In this document: piece after piece, positions 45,039-56,809 of the stretch
Layout of the letters: each line of letters starts with the position of its first letter
How positions within the stretch are numbered: position 1 is the first letter of the stretch
Source of the DNA: Symsagittifera roscoffensis
Taxonomy: Eukaryota; Xenacoelomorpha; Acoela; Convolutidae
Reading direction: 5' to 3'
Assembly: GCF_963678635.1 (NCBI RefSeq)
Contig: NC_087063.1
Location: 34,634,540 to 34,698,539, forward strand
Length of the DNA stretch: 64,000 bases
Made by a program: the position numbers and the translations under genes
The notes under the pieces: model-generated
Databases searched by the model: none
The model's input: the letters and a program-made list of their open reading frames with translations, nothing else
Told to the model about the DNA's origin: nothing

Positions 45039-46019
45039 AGTTTTCATCTAGTTTTACCGATATCTTTGCTTAAGTGTAGCGGTCGTTTACAGAGTAATGG
45101 CCATTTCAAATTAAAACGATAGAAGCGTTATGGTCAGTTAGGTGGCAACGGAGGTCAGTTACAATTATTTTTGGTATCTCGACAGTCAGCGTGAGATTAC
45201 TTTAAGCGTGAAAACACTTTATCGGTATGTTTCATCGAGATGACTCGTATCAGAAATGGCTGCAGGCCTAGTTGCCTTGGAATTCCATTGGACTTTATGA
45301 TCAATTATGATTGATGGGAATAATGTCGCTTAATTGGTCTTAAAACTTAATAATTGTCGTTAGATATTAACTTTGGTTTTAGATTGAATGTTCAGAATCT
45401 GCGATTTTAGAATTGAGTTGTTTAGACCTAATTTTTTCTCATACCGAGAAGGGTATATCAAAAATTATTACTTGATATTTAGCTATTTTTGCAAAAGTAA
45501 ACAATCATGTCCAAGATAAAGACTGATTTTCATCAGTTTGCTGTTTTTTTCCCGCCCACATTAATGAGAGGAATTTGACAGTGTATCTTATATATTTCGA
45601 TCACATCCCTAGATCACATCCCTTTTTTGGGTTAACATTTTTAAAACTAATTCCGTTTAATCATTTGATAGCTTGGCTTATAATAAATTCAATTTTCTTA
45701 GCTTCTGCTGCACATTTGGTTTGGAGGTTATGACTACGCCTGGAACGGCAAAGGTACTAGGTTTGAAACTCGGCAGGTTTAGTTTTTTTTTCAAACCGAA
45801 TAATTAGTTACAAAAAAAGTGTCGGACTGTCGTTTGTCTGCTTGTGTTTTATCGGCTTAAGTGACACATCAAGTTTTTTTTGAGCTGTAAGCAATTTTAA
45901 TTCGAATTGAAAGTGTTTTATTTGAATTTTTTCCTGTAATTTGTAAATTTACTAAATTTGATTATTTTAGTTTCCTTGGTTATTTTTTGAATTGAAAGCT
46001 CTATTTGCCTCACTTGTCT

Positions 46020-46205
46020 CGGCTGACGTTTTATTGGTTTAGTGAAAGTATTTTGCGTCGTGTGAAGGAAAAATTACATTTTTACCTGTGTTTCCTGGAG
46101 GGAAGGCGTAAATTAAGATTTTCGAAAGTTCTTCATGACAACAGTTTCGTTTTCGGTTCAACTGGAGTTTACCCATATTTTGGCGGCTTAGTTCCCTCTT
46201 GATGA
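46020..46205. repeat. Dispersed repeat, member 1
   Basis: Matches 55415-55605 over about 185 bases with indels: TTTTATTGG-TTAGTGAA, TTGCGT, GGAGGG, GTTTCGTTTTC/GTTTCATTTTC, CAAC, TTACCCAT/TTGACCCAT, CGGCTTAGTT. More diverged members of the final CGGCT-AGTTGCCG part are seen near 47155 and 39580. Confidence 0.55.
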
Positions 46206-48239
46206 AATTTTTCTGTAGACTTGTTTTATGCAAGCGATTGTGATTTAGGAATTGTTATCCTCAAATAACACAATTACAAATAAATCTTCGAGTGTTTTTG
46301 TAGATGTGTTTTTTTATCGTACGGTATTGCAACCGAATACTAGACGTTTTCACGTAAATAAATTCGTTTACTGGATCTTCAAGTGCAGTTAATCTTCGAA
46401 TCTGTACTTTCGTCAATCAACAGTCACATTGTGAGCATGTCTGCTTTTTAAATACCCGTTATATTCGAATTTGGCCAAATATTTGTTGTAAATTTGTCAA
46501 CTCCGATTGGTTGAAATTTCGTTTTCGAGTTTTTACTTAATCGATTATATTATTTCGGCTTTGTGGCTTCTGTATGAGAACTTAATTATTAAATGCCAAT
46601 GAACATAGTGAAGATATTGATAGAAATCATTTAATTTCGTTTTATGCCCGCATTTCATGCTCTACTTTGCGTGTGTCGATTTTTGTCTGCTTTTTATGAT
46701 GCAGGTGGCAACTAACAAATACCTTAATTATTTTGAGATCTATAATTTTTTCTGAAGAAAATTTACTGCTCCTGATTTGTTTTTTTATTAGAAGCTCTTT
46801 TTGTTCCGACCGCTGAAAGTGAAAATTAACTAAGGCTGCAACTGTTTTAAAACTGAAAGTTGGGCGCTACAGACACATCAACTGTTACTGTTTTTTAAAC
46901 TAAAAGTTAGGCGCTATCATTAGCAAAGATTTTCAGTCGTGATACTGCCGATACTAAAAGATTTCAGTTTTTGCAACGCACTTTGCAAATAGTGGTATTT
47001 TAATTGAAGTGCAATAGTTCTTAATGGATGTGTTACCCCTTAATAATGAACCCTAGATACGTTGGGGCCCTTGGTTTAAATTTAAAAAGATTTTCGGAAT
47101 TTTCAAAAGTTTTTCAATTGAAAACAGTTTTGATCAACGTGAGTTTAACTACTTTTTGCCGGCTCAGTTGCCGATCAGTTTTTGTGTCTGAATACTTATT
47201 AAGCGCCAGTTATTGTGTTTTTAAATTGAACATTCCAGACAAATTTCTGAAAATTTTGTAGTTATGGTTTTTCGAAATTTTCTAATTATTTTTGTTTCAT
47301 TTTCTGTCTGCTAACTTGCAATGCTATGTGTGTGAGGTATCGCAAGTGTGTTTAACATGCAATCTTTTTTGTGAATTTGTGAAGGTTTTAAGTTCGACAG
47401 TTTATCAATTTGCTGTACTATAATATGCGCGGTTTTGTACTTGTGTATGATGGTCAACGCGTGAGCGAGGCAACTGAACCCAAATTTCGACTTTCGAATA
47501 ATTGTTTCAAATTGAGTTAATGCTGGCTAGTCAGTTTCAATTGTTCTTACAGGACTCAAATCATGTTTTTTGGTTCTTCTTATTTTTTGAAAATCTATTT
47601 ATGTTTAGGCGTTTTTCTATATTTTATACGTTTTTTTTGTTTTAGAGACACTTTTCGCCGTTGTTTGGCTACTTTTGGCAAAGTGCAGGTTCATGTTTGT
47701 GTTAAATCTTTCTGCGAAAATTTTTCTGGACAGAATTTTTTTTTCCGATAAACAAAGCAACCGGCGTATTTTGCTGAATATAACAAGGCTTTTCGAAGTG
47801 ATTTCTATCTACTCCTATGTACTGCTTCTGATTTCATTTATATTTGAAAAATTGTCAGTCATTTGCAAGTGCTAAATTCACTGAGTTAGTTTGTGTGATG
47901 TTTTGTCGTTTTCTTGGGAAAAAAATTAAAAATTTGTTTACGCGCAAATTTCAATTTTGGTAGTTTGCTTTTTGTTTTTTCTTTCACTTCCAATTATTCG
48001 CTAAATGGAAAATAAATTATGCTTTCACGGCAATTGGCGGTCCTTTTTAAGTTTTCAACTAATTCGCTGTTTTCTGAATCAGCTTTCGATGGTCTGGTTT
48101 TGAATTTGCCTGTGACAGCGAGCGGAAGTTGATTTAGAAAACAGCGGGCTAGTTCAAAACTTAACAAGACTGCTCGTATCAGGGCGAAGCCCTGAATGTT
48201 CCGACTGCCTTTTTAGGACTATAGAGCAGCAAGAACATG

Positions 48240-48410
48240 AAAACTTTGAACGTAATAAAATAAAATTAAATTTTTTGAAAAAAAATGTGAGATTTTTTGT
48301 GAAACCATCCCCCACACGCCATATTAAGTACAAACTGATAGATTTTGCTCCTATTAACAAATCAATTATGTCATATAAGCTTCCTTGAATCAATTTACGA
48401 TTTCTAAAAC
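48240..48410. repeat. Dispersed repeat, inverted partner of 53090-53260
   Basis: Contains CCCCCACACGCCATATTAAG, TCCTATTAACAAATCAATTA, AAGCTTCCTTGAATCAATTT and ACGATTTCTAAAACGGATTA. The reverse complement of 53090-53260 has the same words in the same order with a few differences. Confidence 0.6.
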
Positions 48411-49154
48411 GGATTATATCTCGCTTACGCGTTAATAGCGCGAAATATATCGCACATTAATTGTCCCAAAATGGCAATCTTTAAACCCACTTAACTTTAT
48501 GAAAAAACGATCACAGGTGAAATATCTTTTCCAATTTGAAGCTCAGGATAACAATAACTTTCGATGGATAGTAAAAAAAATTCCGTCTAAAATGGCTAGT
48601 TAAAAAGTCGAAATTTGTCTGAAGAAATAAAACGACCCCGAGCACAAATATTCCGTTACTTTCGTTACGAAAGTCGGAACAACAAGGACCAATTGGAGTG
48701 AAATAGCATGGAATGTTTCCAACCCAGTAATCTTAGTAAAAGTATTAAAAATATGTATTTTTTTAATTTTCCAGGCTGGGATTACAGCTATGAATGTGGT
48801 ACCTTAAAAGAAATTTTCTTGTCGCAGTTGAATCGATGTTTTATAACATGAAATAATATTTCAGATACACATGATTTCAATAATGCAGATTTGGACTGAA
48901 AATGAACCAGTGTGGACACAGAAACTACTATTTGAACAACTTGAAAGCCAATTTTTCTCTAAACTTTACGGATGTTACCAATCTTCTCACCCAACAGTGA
49001 GTAGTTTTTGATTTCTTTTGAGTTGAATAAAACAAAATTCTGATTCTGTAATAAAATTGGTTTGTCAATCTTTAAGCAGCTTTGAATCCGTTTTGACCAC
49101 AACGGCTCAACGCGCTGTAATATTTGATTGGTAAACTGATAACTACTTGCCATA

Positions 49155-52100
49155 ATGACTAAGAAGAAGCCTAAGAATTCCCACATGCAAGGCAGTGGAG
49201 GTGGCGGTAAAAAGAAACCATCGCAAAATAAACATCCTGCTCCATCCAAAAAGCATCAAGATTCCTCGGGCACGTCGATTTCAAAATCATCAACGATGGA
49301 AAATCTTTCCGCTGAAAATCCTTCCACGTCCAATACAGACTTGACACAAAAAATTACATCAAGCACTAGCTTGCAAAATATTCCGTGCGCTAATGAAGCA
49401 GCGGATCAAAGTTGTCGATCAACAGACTCTTCCGAACACTCTAATGAAAGTTCCAAGCAATCTTCCGACGTAGTTTCGAAGCCGAGAGTTCACTTTGACG
49501 AAACAAAGCTCATCCTGAATCTCGATGACGCAGAGCTAAAGGAGCACTGTGAAATAGTCGATAAAGATACATTTGATTCTGCTAGTTTGCAGGTATAGCG
49601 AGGCATGTCACAACAGATTCGTTGAGTTCCATTGGTAGATAATTTAAGAATGCTCGTGGAATGTATTATACGCATGATAATTACTTTAAATGCACCTCAA
49701 ACATCCTGGTCACCACAATCCGTACCTTTCAACTATACTTCATGGCAACGAGGTGAGGACGGTTAAATGAAAGAATCCCTTCCCCAGGATTGCAACTAAA
49801 AAAGTTGCAGCCACTTGTATGCCTGGCTGGATAAACTCACGAAATAGATTCACGCTAATAAACTGAACATTACCTATGTTGATCTCTAAGCTTTCGCGGA
49901 TAAATGTTCCAACTTAATTCTGCTGATAAAAATGTTCATGAGAAAATGAGAGCTATTTGAGATGAACTAGTCTTGCAAATGTCAGCTTGCCTGTCAGCAT
50001 GTACTTGATTGAGTTCCACATTTATTTTGAGTCTTAACCCATGAGTTTGCTTGTTAAGAATTAAAAAATGAAACCTTGAATAATTTAAAGGCTGTTTAGG
50101 CTCACCACGAAACTCTTACTTCGGTGTGGAGAGAACATTTGAAGTTTAGCATCGAAGAATCCAAATACATGCTGGCCCAGTTGAGCCGCGCAACTCAAAA
50201 GCAGCCAGTCTTAAATGTACGCTTGATTCTACACCAGTTTTAAAAAAAATATCAGAAAGAGATAGAAATATGAAAATTGAGAACTTGAAAGTAGGAGTAC
50301 TTGACCAAAAAAAAACAGTACGTGTCTGTAAAGTACTAATTCTAACATATTAACATAGTATAATTAAGTTTATAATTTACAGGAACATAAAGCTACGGAG
50401 CCAATTACTTCAAACATGGTTCGGAAATCCGAATCATCGGTTGCGAATAAAGTAACCGCTGTTGCAGATAGTTCTGCTTTTTGTCAGGCGGAAGAAAGGT
50501 GCTGGCGACATAATTGTGGTTTCAGCCACATCAAATATGTTTTGGCCGAACAGGCTTTTTATGCTCATTTGGCAGAAAGTGCAAAAAACGTAAGGAAAAA
50601 CACGAAATTTTGCTCCTTACAAAAAATAGGCAAGACAGAGCAAAATCAAAAAGAAGCGAAAAGCAAAGTCAGTTTCTCAGAAGAATCGACTGACGTTTCT
50701 TTGTTCAGCGAAGATTCTTCCGTTTGGTCCAAACGACCGTTCTTCGAGAGCTCTGAAAGTTTGTTCTGGGCTAAATCAAGCGTCAGAAAGGTCAGTGATC
50801 AGGTCTCATGATTAATGATCCTGCAAGTTCTTTCTGCATGATTTGATTTCTGTCCATTTCCAATCATATTTCCATAAATCTCTAGTTTGCACGCGTGGTT
50901 TGCTCATGCCTCAAGAACTTCAACGTAGTGAGAAAGAAGTCGAAAATAGTACACTGAATAATAATAAGTGAAGAAAAATTGAATTGCCATCTGTTAGTTG
51001 CTGTTTTGCTGCATGTCAATTAGGTGTTTATTTTTCAAAACTGAATCATAGATGTTTATTTTAGGAGTCTAATTGGGTTGAGAAACCTGCCAACAAAATA
51101 TTTAATGAGCAACTTCTGAGCACAAGAGTTCCAGTTGATATGCTACCTGCATATTATAAAGCAGAAGAAGCATACTTCTGCCATCGTTACAGCACAAATT
51201 CTTTAAAAGTTGCAAATGCAGAATGCGAGTTCTATAAGCATGTAGTGCAATCTGAAAGTGTATCTACGAAAGCATCGACTTCTAAACCTGACCAAGCCTT
51301 AAATAACGCAAAATCACAGCCTATTGCTAAAAGCAAGGAAGAGGCCTTTATGGATCCGGAAGTTCTCCTTAATTTAAAATCGTCAAATGATATATGGATT
51401 CCTTATGGAGACTCAGTTTGGCTGAAAAAGCCAGCGTTTCATAACGCCGAAACTCGGTTTTGGCACAATTCGAATATAGAGGTCAGTTTTGTCTCACTTG
51501 AGTTGCTTGCCATCTAAATTTATTCTTTCGCATGTTTCGCTGTTTGATTAGCGTTATCTAGAAATCAATCATTACTAATCATATCTTCTCGCAACAACAT
51601 CGAACGACGGAGTTGGCCACAAAATTTTGGACTGTTGTCTTGATTTTGTTTTGCGGGCTGTCGTTCTTGTTTGCAAGTTAAACTAATTGTAAGTTTGATT
51701 CCTCATCTCTGTCCGAATCGATTTCTCTGTAGCTACTGCTTCTTGGTACTAAAACAGCACGACAATCAATAATTTCTATCCTTGCATGAGAACTCATCTC
51801 CAGTTAACAGCGATTGGATTCCTGTTTAGAAAAACAACACCGAATCCAAAAATCCGTCTTCGAAACGTTCGGATTCCAAACAGAACTCTAGTAAGAGCGA
51901 AAGTCAACGTTCAGCAGTATCTTCAAACGTAGCTGCAAGTAGTCTGGGAAGTAGTAAAGCGACTCCAGGAAAGTCAAAGCAGGTTAAAGATATCTTGGAC
52001 AACTGCCTTGATTCGGATGTTCTCAGAGCTTCTAGCCTCATCCGCGAGGAGTTGATGCGAGCCAGGGCCATAATTCAGGAGGCACTGTCGGAGGTCGGTA

Positions 52101-55100
52101 GTCTGGAAACCTCAAACCTTAGACCAAAATATTTTCCGGATCATTTTTAAGTTGAACGCCTTGCTGAAATCTAGATTCAGCTTACCCTTGATTTTAAAAA
52201 ATGATTTCAAAACTTATAGCAATTATTAGGCGAGAAGGGGAAAAGCATTATATTGTCCTACGTTTTGATGAAGTCAGTTTTGGGCGCTTAGAAACATGTT
52301 TCGAGCAAGCAAATCAAATGGAAGTTTCCAGTCTAGCCTTATGCAACCAAACGGTTTACTGATTAATAATGGTGTGATGAAATCGTGTTTAGTTTTTCGA
52401 ATAGTTATCTAAAATACGGTCCATAAATGTTGGATTTAATACGCTTGCATTTCCAAGTCGACATTTTATTGATCAGACGATAGTTTTCTTTTTGGATTTC
52501 TTGCGTGGTATTGCTTCACTAATAAAGCTCAGACATCATTCTTGTTTGGAAAACTGACATTGTGTGAAGTGTTATGTTGTATCATAATGAAGTTCCAAAG
52601 TAAATTTACTTGTCCCACTGTATTGCGCCCACAAACCCTGACAAACTCTGACGCGACCTGGTGGTTGCATTCAGACCAAAATCTGAAAACAACCAGAAAA
52701 AATTGCAAATTTGTTTTATTTGATTCAAAATCAGATGGATTTCAAACATTAAGGATCGAAATTTTAGAAGCAAATCATCGGGTACGCAATTCGAAACGAG
52801 ACTTGACGATAAAACAGGCAGCGCAAAAAATGGTTTTGAAAAATTTCTAGAAGAAGAAAAAGAAAGAAAAGACTTATTTGACAAAAAACGTAACAATGGT
52901 ATCAACCGCATATGACTTTTTCACTTTTTACACAAGCAATGCTTGAATTATAGTATGAACTATCTTTTTTTCGAACTTAAGTCGCAAATATTGTTGCGAC
53001 GCAAATATTGTTGCGATAAAATGTGTTCATTTTTAAAGTGTTCATTTTGATCAATAATCAGCTATTAAGTACAGCCAATGCTAAGGGATTTAATCCGTTA
53101 GAGAAATCGTTCCAAATTGGTTGAAGGAAGCTTATTTGCCATAATTGATTTGTTACTAGGAGTAAAATTAATCTTTTTGTACTTAATATGGCGTGTGGGG
53201 GGATGATTTTCACACAAAAAATTCGCCTCTGCGTAAATTTTTAATCACAGACTTCGCACGTGAAAATGTTAAAAGTTTCAACTGTGCAGTTGGCGTTTGG
53301 GTAATTTGGCTCCAAGATTAATTTCTTTTAAAATTTCTGATTATTCAATTCATTTGCACATAATTGTCTTAATTTACAATGCACATATGGCGAAAACGTC
53401 TAAGAATTTCCCGACATAGGTAGACCCGAGTCCTGTTCAGACTTGTTCGGAATTTTCCGAGAGATTTTTATCGGTTTGTTTTTCTGCTGATAGGTACGCT
53501 GCGTTGTTTCCAAATTGAGTTTTTTCTTTGCGTGCTCAGGGCAAGCCTGCTATAATTCACCTGTCTTGGTTGTTCACAAATGAATGCCGAGTTGGAAATT
53601 ATTCTGGTTGATTTTTTTCGGCTTAATGATTTTATTCTCAATTAGAGTCTGCCTATTCGTTTCTGAGCTATCGGCTTAGATCTTCAAATGCTCAGTATAA
53701 ACTTGTTTGAAAGCTGATTTGTGCAGAAGGAGAGATCAATAAAAAAAATTTTGCACGAGAAGAGATCAATAAAATTTTTCCGTTGAGTTTTGAAATATTG
53801 GTCTTTTTCGTTTTTTTTTCTGAAATTCAGCCAGCTTAGCCTGTTCTTTTTTTGATCAGTTTTTTTTTAATACAGAACGATTTGAAAACCGCTCTGGTAT
53901 TCTGTTTTTGCATATCGATAGATACTTGTAAAAGTTAATTATTGTCGCTTCTCTTTTGATATATCAGATTTTGATTTGTTTTTACACTTGCGAAGCTACT
54001 GTATTAGTACAAACCTTCTTTTTTCCAACCTAAGTCGCAAATATTGGTGCCACTTTTGAGGCACCTTTACAGCTTTTCATAGCATGTGCTTTGACTTTCG
54101 AATAGTTATATGTTGTCTCAGTTGATGCATTTTTAATTCATCAAATGAACCGAAAAAAGTTTGTTTCAAACAACATAACAATAATGAAAACTCGATTTCA
54201 GAAACTTTTAACTCAATATATCTCGCAATTTTTTTGAAATGCATAATTTATACATAATGTGGCTTTACGCCTTGCGATATGTTACATGCAAAGTTAGTGT
54301 GGATGCCTTCAGTTGGTTATATTCCAAACTATTACTTGCAAAATTGAGTAATATAATATTTGGTGTCACTTTTGCTGAATTGCATTGACAATTTATTAGC
54401 ATATGTAGCTGCTTTATTCGTGACTAGTCTTTGTCGGTTGTTAAGCTTGCGTGGCTGAGGGGATAGTGCGTGAGACTCAAAATCTCTTGATTGCAGTAGG
54501 TCGCAGATTCGAATCCTACACGTAGCCGAGTTTTTGCTAATTCGAGGCTTATTTCTACTCTCTTTTTTCACTTGATAGAGCTGCTTTTTGGTCGTGTTCT
54601 CGCAAGTGTTTGCAAAGCGCAGCTTGGCCTCTGTATAAATTTTTGTTTTCACGATTGATTTTTTTGTCAAATTCGTGAACGATTTCTCAATAGAGTCTTT
54701 GAATGGCTGTTCATATTGAATTTTAGTTCAACTTTGCGAAATGAAATAATTGCGTTAAATTTTTTTACCATAGCTATTTTTTAGTTTCAGTAGTGTTTCG
54801 CTTTGCCTCTAAAATATTGGAAGAATTGACTTATATTAACGACTGTGATTTGAAAACTTGCCAAACTTATCCTTTATAAAATGTATCTCGATTTGAGCAA
54901 ACAAGACCAAAAAACTGTCGATATTCTTAAGTTTATTGAAAAAATTTATGGCGTTTTTGAGCAATACATTGATTAATCACGATTTTTTGTTGCTTACCCT
55001 TGATAATATTTTCACTTGCGAGAACAAGTGACCTGTAATCGGGAACTATACTTTTTCTCCCGTAAATAGTTTTTCTTATATTTTAAAAAATTGTGTAGGC

Positions 55101-56449
55101 ATTACAGTTTCTTTCATGTGTGCAGGCTGACAGGCTCAATTTCTTCAAAAATATAAATAAAAGTACCTCTGAGTTCAGTTTCGGTAGTAATTACTATTTT
55201 TTTCAAATATATTGAAAAACGGTTGATTTTTTTTTCGGATGTGTGGTTTTTTTCATTTTTTTCTGACGGCTTATTTTTGTTCTAAATGCAATTTATTTCA
55301 TATAGTTCTCTTTTTCAGCCGTTTCTTTGCAAAGCATGGGTTTTTTATTTAGAATTTTTTTACTGTAATTGAAAATTGTTTGTAGTTGATTTTGAAATTT
55401 TTTTTTCGGTTGAACGGTTTGTTTTATTGGCTTAGTGAACTTATGTTGCGTAGTTTTAAGGGAGATTTGTACACTGCTTTTGCGGCGTGGTTTAGGAGGG
55501 CTGGGTCGTAGAGTTTTTCATTTTTCAACTTTAGTTTTTTATGGATACTGTTTCATTTTCAACATAACGAGGGTTGACCCATGTTTTTTCGGCTTAGTTG
55601 CCGCTCGATCATTGGTTGCCAATGCTTTTTAAGACTCTTCTTGAACATTATTCGAAACAAAGGTATGAAATGTTTGTAGATAGTTCTCTTTTTTCGACTC
55701 TCTGGTATTTTTTCAGCTTAATTTAAAAAAATCCTTTTTCTATTCAATATCCCATAATGCATGGTTTAATTGTATCGCAAGTGTTGCGAAGCTCTGCTTT
55801 GCTTCTGGGTATACATTGGTAAAAGCACATTGGTCCAAAGGTTTCTGAAAAAAAAATTACTTCGGCGTGCTTCTGTTCATATGGCTCGAAACGTTTGGCC
55901 AAATTTGTTGGTAAGAAAAATCTGTTTGTTTGGATTAAAAACTGCTCGGAAATCAAATATTTCGTGAGTTGCTGCAAAAGATGGAGCAAAAAGCGCGCAA
56001 TAGAATCGGAAAGTTGGTCAGCTTTAGCAGAATGAGCTCAAAGTTGAAGTCGAATGGTTTCCTTATGCAAAAATACGTCTGCTATTTTACTCTATATCAT
56101 CAACAATGGGAGTATTGTCTTATTTTTAGGAAGGATTGACGAATCTGAAAGAAGCTGTGACTCGTGTAGACCACATTGAAGCTGACCAGACCGACCTCAA
56201 AGACGGTGAGATGATGAACAAGATACCATTTTATGTATTCATTGTTGTAAAATAGATTTTAGTCTTAAAATAGTTCTACTGCAACACCACACAAACAGCT
56301 ATAAGCGAGCACTAAAACATTTGTCGCAAGTTTGATTGAATATATTGTTAGTTTCTCGCTTTTTTCAGTAACAAAAAGAATTCAGAATCAATTACAGAGT
56401 TTAGAGGACCGTGTGAAGGGGCTCGAAGCTGTCGTCAAGATGAAAAACG
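49155..56449 (+). CDS. eEF1B-delta-long-like N-terminal half (seven exons), in frame with alanyl-tRNA synthetase
   Basis: Exons 49155-49592, 50100-50216, 50383-50790, 51065-51481, 51830-52093, 56130-56205 and 56369-56449. The first five are all phase 0. Exon 1 is Lys/Ser-rich. Exons 2-4 contain copies of a Trp motif, SVWSKRPFFESSESLFW and SVWLKKPAFHNAETRFW being the clearest, plus AE-x-x-FY-x-H variants. This is the VW-x-x-K-x-x-Y/F-x-x-AE-x-x-FY repeat of the eEF1B-delta long isoform. Exon 5 ends in REELMRARAIIQEAL, matching the RAR-x-x-IQ helix of eEF1B-delta. Exons 6-7 give a leucine zipper with LQSLEDRVKGLE. Known eEF1B-delta continues with an acidic box and a nucleotide-exchange domain; neither is found here. 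Instead the zipper joins synthetase codons. An alternative is a separate gene whose exchange-domain exons lie elsewhere. Confidence 0.7.
53090..53260. repeat. Dispersed repeat, inverted partner of 48240-48410
   Basis: On the plus strand it reads CTTAATATGGCGTGTGGGG, the complement of the partner's core, with AATTGATTTGTTACTAGGAG and CCAAATTGGTTGAAGGAAGC on the left. Confidence 0.6.
54445..54526 (+). tRNA. tRNA-Leu(CAA)-like sequence, probably a pseudogene or SINE head
   Basis: An A box (TGGCTGAGGGGA) and a B box (GATTCGAATCC, one mismatch to GGTTCGANTCC) are correctly spaced, and TTTTT at 54531-54535 is a pol III terminator. The anticodon arm GAGA-CTCAAAA-TCTC presents CAA for Leu. The T stem has two mismatches and the acceptor stem needs a one-base bulge (GCTTGCGTG with CACGTAGC). 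It lies in an intron. I judge it a decayed tRNA or a tRNA-derived SINE head rather than a working tRNA. Confidence 0.4.
55415..55605. repeat. Dispersed repeat, member 2
   Basis: Partner of 46020-46205 in the same orientation. It ends with the best preserved version of CGGCTTAGTTGCCGCTCGAT. Confidence 0.55.
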
Positions 56450-56809
56450 GTAACTGTTCATTCTCGGAAAATGTCCAAGTTTTCTTAGTGACCTTTATCC
56501 AGTGGCGGATCTAGGATTTTCTCGAGGAGATAATCCAAAAAGTGCCAGAAAATATGTTTGAGCATTTTCTGGAAGGTGTTTCGCACAAACAATTGCAGTT
56601 TTTCGGCGAGCGCTTACCCCTCCAAATGAATATATCTAGACTCCAAACGTCGGTCTGCCAAGATGGATCTTATAAAAGAGTACCAAAGAGTACAGTTTGA
56701 GTAAAGAAAACTGAAAGTTAAAATAATGTCAGCCTATTTTAACTTTCAGCTGTTTTTACTCACAGTAAAATTGTTGCTTAATGTAATTGAAAGAAGTTGT
56801 TTATTTCAG

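Larger units (their letters stand above)
45039..49154. other. Intergenic region with dispersed decayed repeats
   Basis: T-rich DNA without coding sense. Identifiable parts: a tRNA-like relic near 45722-45790 (AGGTTTGAAACTC followed by TTTTTTTT), one member of a dispersed repeat at 46020-46205, and one arm of an inverted pair at 48240-48410. AATTTTCCAG at about 48765-48774 could be an acceptor of a 5'-UTR exon for the gene starting at 49155, but this is not established. Confidence 0.4.
52094..56129. other. 4-kb intron with repeats and a tRNA-like sequence
   Basis: The largest gap between exons of the delta-like half. It holds one arm of an inverted repeat pair (53090-53260), a tRNA-Leu-like sequence (54445-54526), a dispersed repeat (55415-55605), and at 55766-55800 a stretch close to the ZNHIT2 leader (ATCGCAAGTGTTGCGAAGCTC, 20 bases of it). 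No exon encoding an acidic box or exchange domain was found in it. Confidence 0.5.

Noticed and set aside
48774-48790. GGCTGGGATTACAG resembling a primate Alu segment
   Set aside because: Only about 14 bases match and the flanks are unlike Alu; coincidence.
52542-52850. 102-aa plus-strand ORF as a further exon of the delta-like gene
   Set aside because: No good acceptor and donor in compatible phase frame it, and the peptide resembles neither the W-x-x-K repeat nor the acidic or exchange domain.
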